64,000 bases of DNA from Nitrospirota bacterium (GTDB taxonomy: Bacteria > Nitrospirota > Nitrospiria > SBBL01 > JAADHI01). This document shows positions 58,102 to 64,000 of this stretch, one piece after another. The notes under the pieces were generated by a model. The model did no database searches. It was not told where the DNA came from and was given only the letters and a program-made list of their open reading frames with translations. The position numbers and the translations under genes are program-made. Where the stretch lies: the NCBI GenBank assembly GCA_029261155.1, contig JAJDBW010000025.1, positions 109,948 to 173,947 on the forward strand. The letters are read 5' to 3'. Position 1 is the stretch's first letter. Each line of letters starts with the position of its first letter.

Positions 58102-59281
58102 TCGTCTGGAAAAAATAAAGCCTTCGCCGACCATGGTCGTCGATGCAAAAGCGAAGCACCTGATTTCGCAAGGGGTAGATATCACCCTGCTCGGTCTTGG
58201 CGAACCCGATTTCGGTAGCGCGCAAGTCGCATGCGATGCCGGAGTGGAAGCGATCCGTACGGGCTTAACGAAATATACTCCGCCATCGGGTACAGACGAA
58301 CTCAAAACGGCCATCGTCGAAAAATTCAAACAGGAAAACGGCCTCGATTATATCAAACAAGAGATTATCGTCTCTTGCGGTGCCAAGCACACCTTATACA
58401 ATATTTCTCAGGTTTTATTCGAAGAAGGCGATGAAGTCATCGTTCCCGCTCCCTACTGGGTGTCCTATCCCGATCAAATCTTACTTGCCGGGGCCCAGCC
58501 CGTCTTTATCGAAACTCAAGAAGATGACGGATTTTTAATGACACCGGAGAATCTAAAAAAAGCCATCACGCCTCGGACGAAAGGTATTATTTTAAACTCC
58601 CCGTCCAACCCGACAGGTGCCATTTACACGCGCAAGCATTACGAAGCCTTAGCAGAACTCCTACGCTCGGCCCCCTTTTGGATCATCTCGGACGAAATTT
58701 ACGAAAAGTTTTTATATGACGGAGCTGGACATACCAGCATTGCCGCACTCGATCCGGCCTTGAAGGAAAAAACGATTGTCGTCAACGGGGTCTCTAAAGC
58801 CTACTCCATGACCGGATGGCGAATTGGCTATGCCGCTGGCCCAAAAGAAATTATCCAAGCCATGGGCATGGTGCAAAGTCAGAGCACCTCTAATCCCAGC
58901 TCTATTTCGCAAAAGGCCGCAGCTGCAGCCCTTAAGCACGGCCATCCCTTTGTTGAAGGGATGGTCAAGGAATTTGAAGAAAGAAGAAATCTCATGGTCA
59001 AGGGATTAAATGGTATTAAGGGCATCCACTGTCCCACCCCCCCCGGCAGCTTCTATGTCTTTCCAAACGTCAAAGGCGCGCTCGGTAAAAAGTACGCCCA
59101 ATGGACTATTCATAGCTCCCTCGACCTCGCCTCTTTTCTTTTGGAGGAAGGCGGCGTGGCGACCATTCCAGGTGAAGCCTTTGGCGCACCGGGCTATCTG
59201 AGAATTTCCTATGCTTCTCCAAGGGAAGCCTTGATCAAAGGATTACAAAAAATCGAAACAGCCCTCTTGAAACTCACATAA
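58088..59281 (+). CDS. Class I pyridoxal-phosphate aminotransferase (aspartate type)
   Basis: The 397-residue protein has ASRLEKIKPSPTMVVDAKAK, the PLP and substrate sites SNPTGAIYTRKH and SKAYSMTGWRIGYAAG (the SxxxSMxGWRxG with PLP-Lys of subgroup I-gamma), and LLEEGGVATIPGEAFG. It probably is a prephenate/aspartate or aspartate aminotransferase. It overlaps coaD by 14 bp. Confidence 0.92.
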   Translation: MKLASRLEKIKPSPTMVVDAKAKHLISQGVDITLLGLGEPDFGSAQVACDAGVEAIRTGLTKYTPPSGTDELKTAIVEKFKQENGLDYIKQEIIVSCGAKHTLYNISQVLFEEGDEVIVPAPYWVSYPDQILLAGAQPVFIETQEDDGFLMTPENLKKAITPRTKGIILNSPSNPTGAIYTRKHYEALAELLRSAPFWIISDEIYEKFLYDGAGHTSIAALDPALKEKTIVVNGVSKAYSMTGWRIGYAAGPKEIIQAMGMVQSQSTSNPSSISQKAAAAALKHGHPFVEGMVKEFEERRNLMVKGLNGIKGIHCPTPPGSFYVFPNVKGALGKKYAQWTIHSSLDLASFLLEEGGVATIPGEAFGAPGYLRISYASPREALIKGLQKIETALLKLT

Positions 59282-59435
59282 TCGAAATTAATTAAATGAG
59301 CACCTTCCAACTGCTCTTTGTCGTACCAAGATCCTAAGAACAGTGTATTATAGAAAATAGAGGAGAGAACATAGCGCTTTCTTCTATTTTTAAAACAATG
59401 TCATTAGTTAACAAGCACCAGAGGAGGAGTCCCGA

Positions 59436-59735
59436 TTGCCCATATATGAGTACGAATGCGTTAAGTGTAATAAAAAAACGGAATTGCTTCAGAAATTAAG
59501 TGATCCGCCACTCGAGTCCTGTCCAGATTGCAAAGGCGAGGTTCATAAAGTCGTCTCTCCTGCCGGGCTTCAATTTAAAGGCAGCGGCTGGTACATTACC
59601 GATTACGCCAAAAAAAACGGACAAGGCCCGGTAACACCCAAGGAAGAGAAAAAAGCGGAGAGCAACACGTCATCCGAAAGCCCTGCAAAAAAAGAAAGCC
59701 CAGCCAGCAAACCCAAAGACAAGGCCAAAGAGTAA
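59436..59735 (+). CDS. FmdB-type zinc-ribbon protein
   Basis: The 99-residue protein starts PIYEYECVKCNKKTELLQ with CxxC and later CPDCKGEV, the FmdB/CxxC_CxxC_SSSS zinc ribbon, followed by GLQFKGSGWYITDYAKK and a charged tail with Lys/Glu/Ser repeats. The TTG at 59436 is preceded by GAGGAGGAG. These proteins are often regulators linked to nitrogen or formamidase metabolism, but the link is weak. It stands alone, with 150 bp upstream. Confidence 0.85.
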   Translation: MPIYEYECVKCNKKTELLQKLSDPPLESCPDCKGEVHKVVSPAGLQFKGSGWYITDYAKKNGQGPVTPKEEKKAESNTSSESPAKKESPASKPKDKAKE

Positions 59736-59861
59736 GCGAAAACCTTTGGCCTTCACTCGAAGCGAGCACACCTTGCTTCCTAGAACCCATCGGAACGCGG
59801 CCTAATCTAAATTGTCTCGCCAATTGGGCCGATCTTTTTTAGTGCATTGGCCACGGGTTTC

Positions 59862-60035
59862 TGCTATACTCCCTTTTAGCTGGACGCATTCTGGTCTGCG
59901 TCGAAAGTCCTCGCGGTTAATCCCTAGTTTCATTTCTATCGGTTCACCTCGAACAAAAATAAACCATTAAAAATGCCGAGACCGGCGCATTAAGCTATTG
60001 GCTTTGTGCGGGCCCCATAAGGAGCACCCTATATC
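59862..60035 (+). promoter_or_regulatory. Extended -10 promoter and long leader of the DEAD-box helicase gene
   Basis: TGCTATACT at 59862-59870 is an extended -10 element. A leader of about 160 nt follows, with a stem-loop GACGCA / TGCGTC (59883-59902, 8-nt loop) and other structured segments. Long leaders are usual for cold-shock DEAD-box helicases. I see no annotated riboswitch. The ribosome site is AAGGAG before 60036. Confidence 0.55.
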
Positions 60036-61331
60036 ATGTCATTTGACACGCTCGGTCTATCGGCCGAATTACGCCGTGCAGTCGCTGAACAAGGCTACAC
60101 AGAACCCACACCCGTGCAACAACAAGCCATTCCGGCGATTCTTGAAGGGGCGGACCTCATGGCCCGCGCACAAACCGGCACGGGAAAAACCGCTGGCTTC
60201 ACCCTGCCTCTGTTACAAAAGTTGAGTGCAAGGCCCATAGCTACCGGCCATCGTCGCGCCGTGCGCGCCCTCATATTAACCCCCACACGCGAACTCGCCG
60301 CCCAAGTGCAGGAGAGTGTCGTATCCTACGGCAAACACCTCCCCCTTCGATCCGCCGTCATCTTTGGTGGGGTAAAGATTAATCCGCAAATCATGAAACT
60401 CCGCGCAGGCGTCGACATCCTCGTCGCCACGCCCGGCCGTTTGCTGGATCATAGTCGACAAAAAACGGTGGACCTCTCCAAGGTCGAATTTTTAGTTTTG
60501 GATGAGGCCGACCGCATGTTGGACATGGGCTTTATTCACGATATTAAAAAGATCATGGCACTCATGCCCAAGCAAAGACAAAACCTTCTTTTTTCCGCAA
60601 CCTTTTCAGACGAGATCAAAAAATTGGCCGCCGGTTTCTTGAAAGCCCCGAAGCTCATTGAGATCGCCCGGCACAACACCCCCTCCGAATTGGTTTCACA
60701 AATCGTTCATCCTGTGGATCGAGAACGCAAACGCGCCCTCTTGTCCTGGATGATCGGCTCGAAAAACTGGCAGCAAGTTCTCGTTTTCACCCGCACAAAA
60801 CATGCGGCTAACCGTCTCTCGAAACAACTTTCACAAGACGGCATTCCCGCGACCGCCATTCATGGCAATAAAACACAGGGCGCACGCACTCGTGCCCTGG
60901 CGGAATTTAAGGCGGGTAAGGCGCGCGTCTTGGTGGCCACCGATATCGCCGCGCGGGGCTTGGATATCCACCAGTTGCCTCATGTGGTGAATTTTGAATT
61001 GCCAAATGTCCCGGAAGATTATGTCCATCGTATCGGACGAACCGGCCGCGCAGGCATGTCCGGCGAGGCGGTTTCCTTGGTCTGTGTCGATGAACATCAA
61101 CACCTTAAAAACATAGAACGCCTGGTTAGACGCGACTTACCGAAAATTGTCATCCCCGGCTATGAGGTAGACACTTCGATCAAGGCCGAACTCATTCCAA
61201 ACGGACGTAACGGCGTCAACCCTCGAGGAGGTGCTAATCGTCCAAAACGTCGCTTTGGCAGTGGTCGTCCCAGTGACAACAGGTATGGTGCAAGATCCGG
61301 GTCTTCAGGCCCGAGCCGTCAATATCGGTAA
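60036..61331 (+). CDS. DEAD-box ATP-dependent RNA helicase (RhlE type)
   Basis: The 431-residue protein has all DEAD-box motifs: Q-motif region ([14 protein letters not shown]), [13 protein letters not shown] (I), [10 protein letters not shown] (Ia), [24 protein letters not shown] (II), FSATFSDEI (III), [16 protein letters not shown] (V) and [12 protein letters not shown] (VI). The last 55 residues are basic with RG/RR motifs, as in RhlE/CsdA-type tails. It may unwind RNA in ribosome assembly or cold adaptation. It is preceded by a long leader and ended by a strong terminator. Confidence 0.94.
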   Translation: MSFDTLGLSAELRRAVAEQGYTEPTPVQQQAIPAILEGADLMARAQTGTGKTAGFTLPLLQKLSARPIATGHRRAVRALILTPTRELAAQVQESVVSYGKHLPLRSAVIFGGVKINPQIMKLRAGVDILVATPGRLLDHSRQKTVDLSKVEFLVLDEADRMLDMGFIHDIKKIMALMPKQRQNLLFSATFSDEIKKLAAGFLKAPKLIEIARHNTPSELVSQIVHPVDRERKRALLSWMIGSKNWQQVLVFTRTKHAANRLSKQLSQDGIPATAIHGNKTQGARTRALAEFKAGKARVLVATDIAARGLDIHQLPHVVNFELPNVPEDYVHRIGRTGRAGMSGEAVSLVCVDEHQHLKNIERLVRRDLPKIVIPGYEVDTSIKAELIPNGRNGVNPRGGANRPKRRFGSGRPSDNRYGARSGSSGPSRQYR

Positions 61332-61352
61332 AAACATAAGCGATTCACACTG

Positions 61353-61395
61353 AGAAAAGCCCAAGACCCCTCCCAGGATCTTGGGCTTTTCTTAT
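61353..61395 (+). terminator. Rho-independent-like terminator after the helicase gene
   Basis: AGAAAAGCCCAAGA (61353-61366) pairs with TCTTGGGCTTTTCT (61379-61392) over 14 bp with a 12-nt loop. The T-rich right arm gives a terminator. It ends the helicase transcript before serS. Confidence 0.85.
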
Positions 61396-61489
61396 CGCCT
61401 TATCCTTTTATTTCATTCCGTCCAAGCGCCTAAAAGCCAGCGAATCCATTGACTCTATTTAGGCAAAATGATAGATTGAGCCCAATTTC

Positions 61490-62758
61490 ATGCTGGCCCT
61501 CAAACGACTTCGCGACAATCTAGACCAAATAAAAACAGGCCTCGCCTCAAGGCAAATCGACCTTCATTTCGACGCATGGGTCAAGGGCGATACCCAACAG
61601 CGCAAACTCAAGCAACGAATCGAAGGCCTTAAGGCCCGGCAAAATCAAGCCTCGCAGGAAATCCCCAAGCGCAAAAAAGCCAAAGAAGCCATCGACGACA
61701 TCCTGAAAGAAATGAAGGATGTCTCGGAAGAAATCTCAGAACTCGAGGGCGATTTAAAAACCATCGAGGAGGAAAACACGAATTTCCTACTCGGTCTGCC
61801 AAACCTGCCCCATCCCTCCGTACCCATCGGTAAAAATGAACAAGACAATGAAGAAATTCGCCGCTGGGGTTCGCCGCCGACCTTCGCCTTTAAACCCTTG
61901 AGTCATTGGGACCTGGGTGAAACCCTCGACATATTGGATTTTGAACGCGCCGCAAAAATCAGCGGAGCACGCTTTGTTCTTTACAAAGGATTGGGCGCAC
62001 GGCTAGAACGGGCCCTGATCAATTTCATGCTCGACCTCCATACGGGTGAACACGACTATACTGAAATGCTCCCACCCATTATTGCCAACAGAACCAGCAT
62101 GACCGGCACGGGCCAATTGCCAAAATTCGAAGATGACCTCTTTAAACTGAAGGACAACGATTACTTTTTAATTCCCACGGGTGAAGTACCGCTCACCAAC
62201 ATGCACGCCGATGAAATTCTCGCAGAAGCAGATCTTCCCCTATCCTATACGGCGCTTACCCCCTGTTTTCGACGGGAGTCCGGATCCTATGGACAAGACA
62301 CCCGCGGCCTCGTTCGCCTACATCAATTCAACAAAGTGGAACTGGTTAAGTTTTCGACACCGGAGCGCTCTTATGAACGACTGGAACAGCTCTTAAGCGA
62401 GGCCGAATCCGTCCTTCAGAAACTGGGTCTGCACTACCGTGTTATTTCCCTCTGTACGGGAGACCTGGGTTTTTCAGCCGCTAAAACCTACGACATTGAA
62501 GTTTGGCTTCCCGCGCAGGAAACCTACCGTGAGATTTCCTCTTGTAGTAACTTCGAAGACTTTCAGGCCCGGCGCGCAAAGATTCGGTACCGAACAAGCG
62601 CGGGCAAGGTTGAGCATCTTCACACCCTCAACGGTTCGGGCTTGGCCGTTGGAAGAACTGTCGTCGCTATTTTAGAAAACATGCAGCAAGAAGACGGATC
62701 GATTCTCATTCCAAAAGTCTTGCAGCCTTACATGGGCGGCCTTGAAAAAATCGGCTAA
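61490..62758 (+). CDS. serS: Seryl-tRNA synthetase
   Basis: The 422-residue protein has the N-terminal coiled-coil arm ([20 protein letters not shown] in parts) and class II motifs: motif 1 near [19 protein letters not shown], motif 2 [20 protein letters not shown] (parts), motif 3 [16 protein letters not shown]. It charges tRNA-Ser. A tRNA-Ser gene follows 32 bp downstream. Confidence 0.97.
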   Translation: MLALKRLRDNLDQIKTGLASRQIDLHFDAWVKGDTQQRKLKQRIEGLKARQNQASQEIPKRKKAKEAIDDILKEMKDVSEEISELEGDLKTIEEENTNFLLGLPNLPHPSVPIGKNEQDNEEIRRWGSPPTFAFKPLSHWDLGETLDILDFERAAKISGARFVLYKGLGARLERALINFMLDLHTGEHDYTEMLPPIIANRTSMTGTGQLPKFEDDLFKLKDNDYFLIPTGEVPLTNMHADEILAEADLPLSYTALTPCFRRESGSYGQDTRGLVRLHQFNKVELVKFSTPERSYERLEQLLSEAESVLQKLGLHYRVISLCTGDLGFSAAKTYDIEVWLPAQETYREISSCSNFEDFQARRAKIRYRTSAGKVEHLHTLNGSGLAVGRTVVAILENMQQEDGSILIPKVLQPYMGGLEKIG

Positions 62759-62790
62759 ACCGCCTATCTTTTCTCCTACGATTCCCATTC

Positions 62791-62878
62791 GGAGAGGTGG
62801 CTGAGCGGTCGAAAGCGGCGGTCTTGAAAACCGTTGAACTGAAAGGTTCCCAGGGTTCGAATCCCTGCCTCTCCGCCA
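62791..62878 (+). tRNA. tRNA-Ser (anticodon UGA)
   Basis: An 88-nt sequence with CCA encoded: 7-bp acceptor (GGAGAGG / CCTCTCC), anticodon arm GCGGT-CTTGAAA-ACCGT giving TGA at the anticodon, a long variable arm typical of class II Ser tRNA, and a T-loop GGTTCGAATCC. It lies directly after serS. Confidence 0.97.
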
Positions 62879-63030
62879 GTTAATTAATGGGCATCCCTAC
62901 ACCACCCTCATTCACATCCCTCCATATGAACTCTCGCTTGATCTTCGCCCCTTGAAGCAGTACACTCAGCCCGAAAATCCAAACCCCCAAGTTCATAAGA
63001 GATGATGTTCACGATCCATTTGGAGTTCAT

Positions 63031-63225
63031 ATGAGCAATAAAGATAAAGAAGAAAGTATTCTCTCGAAGTTCTCCAATCAAGATCCCAGCGGCGGCGGTT
63101 ATGGCGAAGCGGAGCACGCTGGGCATGAACACGCGACGCGAGGAAAGGCCAGCGGCGCGGCAAAGTCAAAAAAGAAAAAGAAAAATAAAGCGGCGAAGAA
63201 GTCTCGGAAAAAAAATCGAAAGTAA
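63031..63225 (+). CDS. Small lysine-rich protein
   Basis: The 64-residue product has a polar N-terminus (ESILSKFSNQDPSGGGYGEA) with a HAGHEHATRG stretch and ends in a poly-Lys/Arg-rich tail. GGAG is 6-7 nt before the ATG. It resembles small histone-like or ribosome-associated tails, and no fold can be seen. It could be a real short gene or chance; composition and ribosome site support it. Confidence 0.45.
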   Translation: MSNKDKEESILSKFSNQDPSGGGYGEAEHAGHEHATRGKASGAAKSKKKKKNKAAKKSRKKNRK

Positions 63226-63463
63226 AAAATCGTGGATATTGACGCGTTATAATCAGTTGAATATGCTCAGGATGAATTGATTATCAAAATATAGCCACGA
63301 AAACTCAAGCCGAGGTTTGAGCTCCCCCTGAATAGAGAAGCACGTTTTACGAAACGCTTCTTCATCGTTTTTAATTTCTATCAATCGTTTTATCGATTTG
63401 CAAACTCGCTACACAAAATATTGAGAGACTTGACAATCATAGTTTCGCGGATAGACTTGTCCA

Positions 63464-64000
63464 ATGGTCAAAGTGTTTATTATCGGTGCCGGGAGCGGCG
63501 GCAAAGCCGTACTGAGCCGACTCCTACAGTTTAATTGGATCCAAATTGTTGGCGTCGCGGACCTTAACCCCGAAGCCCCCGCCATCGCGATGGCACGAAC
63601 CGCCAATCTCCCCATCTTTCTGGAAGACCCCTTTCCTCTTTTTCATAAACTCTCGGTTGACCTTGTTTTCGATCTGACTGGGAACCCAAACATGGGAATA
63701 AAACTCCTCAACTTTCCGGATGCTCATTTTGACGTGGCAACCGGCGAGGTCACGCGGGTTCTATGGAGTGTTATCCTGGAACTTGAAGAGAAAGAGTCCA
63801 GATTGATCAAACAACTTGGAGAGCACCAAATCCTTCTCGATATCAGCCTAATGCTCTCTAGTTCCGAAACACCAGACCAAATCTTTGAGGCCATCGTTTC
63901 CGGGGCCGTCCGCATCACCGGCATGCCGGCCGGGTCCCTTTCGGTCTACAACAAAGAAAAACAACAGCTCTTTCTCGTCGCGTCGAAAGGGTTTTCGTCC
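63464..64000 (+). CDS. Rossmann-GAF regulatory protein, 3' end beyond the window
   Basis: The open frame runs to the end of the window, giving 179 residues. Residues 1-110 form a Rossmann-like NAD(P) site (VFIIGAGSGGKAVLSRLL, ending in DLTGNPNMGIKLL) similar to homoserine-dehydrogenase-type N-domains. A helical linker (VILELEEKESRLIKQLGEH) follows. From 125 on, ILLDISLMLSSSETPDQIFEAI and RITGMPAGSLSVYN look like the start of a GAF domain. The rest is missing. The combination suggests a sensor protein, perhaps a kinase; the C-terminal domain is not seen. Confidence 0.65.
   Translation, partial: MVKVFIIGAGSGGKAVLSRLLQFNWIQIVGVADLNPEAPAIAMARTANLPIFLEDPFPLFHKLSVDLVFDLTGNPNMGIKLLNFPDAHFDVATGEVTRVLWSVILELEEKESRLIKQLGEHQILLDISLMLSSSETPDQIFEAIVSGAVRITGMPAGSLSVYNKEKQQLFLVASKGFSS

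Noticed and set aside
1..64000. CRISPR array or IS transposase
   Set aside because: No regularly spaced direct repeats, cas genes or transposase-like products were seen.

Overview
The window comes from a Gram-negative-type bacterium: it encodes a lipoprotein with a lipobox, a LapA-like inner-membrane protein, a SurA-N-like periplasmic protein, PdxJ-type vitamin B6 synthesis and a sigma-54-type promoter. Base composition is moderately GC-rich and every gene uses the standard code. Gene order (valS-nadC-birA-coaX-hrcA-grpE-dnaK-dnaJ-rsmE; pdxJ-acpS-nnrDE-tsaE) fits Desulfobacterota, Nitrospirota or related lineages. I cannot name the organism from sequence alone.

Positions 1-437 hold the end of a c-type cytochrome gene. 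From about 28.2 kb down to 0.5 kb, all on the minus strand and tightly packed, lies a complete-looking extracellular contractile injection system (eCIS, a phage-tail-like particle). In transcription order it has: a small basic protein, sheath, tube, a zinc-ribbon chaperone-like protein, a disordered protein, a DUF4255 tube/sheath terminator and an AAA+ ATPase. A block of five cargo-like genes follows: three or four zincin metallopeptidase-like proteins (two with the DUF4157 eCIS cargo domain) and an L,D-transpeptidase. Then come the hub, spike and baseplate genes (CIS-tube protein, LysM protein, gpD, gpV/gp5, a small protein, gp25, gpJ, gpI), fibre-like genes, an invasin-like Ig protein, a nucleotidyltransferase of the AbiEii-like fold, a DUF4056-like protein and a GH19 endolysin-like lysozyme. 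No capsid, portal, terminase or replication gene is present, so this is not a prophage. No TssJLM is present, so it is not a type VI secretion system. A recognisable long tape-measure protein is missing. Palindromic C/G-run repeats sit between some operon segments.

After a 480-bp non-coding region with operator-like palindromes, 28.8-34.2 kb carries an eight-gene minus-strand housekeeping operon (pdxJ, acpS, nnrDE, an unknown membrane protein, tsaE, a family 4 uracil-DNA glycosylase, HIT, lapA). At 34.4-36.9 kb is an unusual fusion of a polyprenol-phosphate sugar-transferase domain, apparently lacking its catalytic Asp-Glu dyad, with a WbpM/PglF-type nucleotide-sugar dehydratase.

From 37.4 to 49.8 kb a plus-strand run encodes valS-nadC-birA-coaX, the heat-shock operon hrcA-grpE-dnaK-dnaJ, then rsmE, an RDD protein and a SurA-N-like protein. 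A REC-PAS-GGDEF-EAL protein follows on the minus strand. The last part (52.6-64 kb) is mixed: ygfZ, an MTH1187-type protein, a copper-chaperone-like HMA protein, radC, a sigma-54-promoted small zinc ribbon, a lipoprotein, rsmD (with an apparent ATT start), coaD, an aspartate-type aminotransferase, an FmdB zinc ribbon, a DEAD-box helicase with a long leader, serS beside tRNA-Ser(UGA), a small lysine-rich protein and a truncated Rossmann-GAF regulator.

The most interesting part is the eCIS cargo set. Peptidoglycan-active enzymes (YkuD-type transpeptidase, GH19), metzincin-like proteases with stretched zinc motifs and an AbiEii-like nucleotidyltransferase sit inside one particle operon. That hints at bacterial targets or a cell-wall-linked role, though the target is inference.
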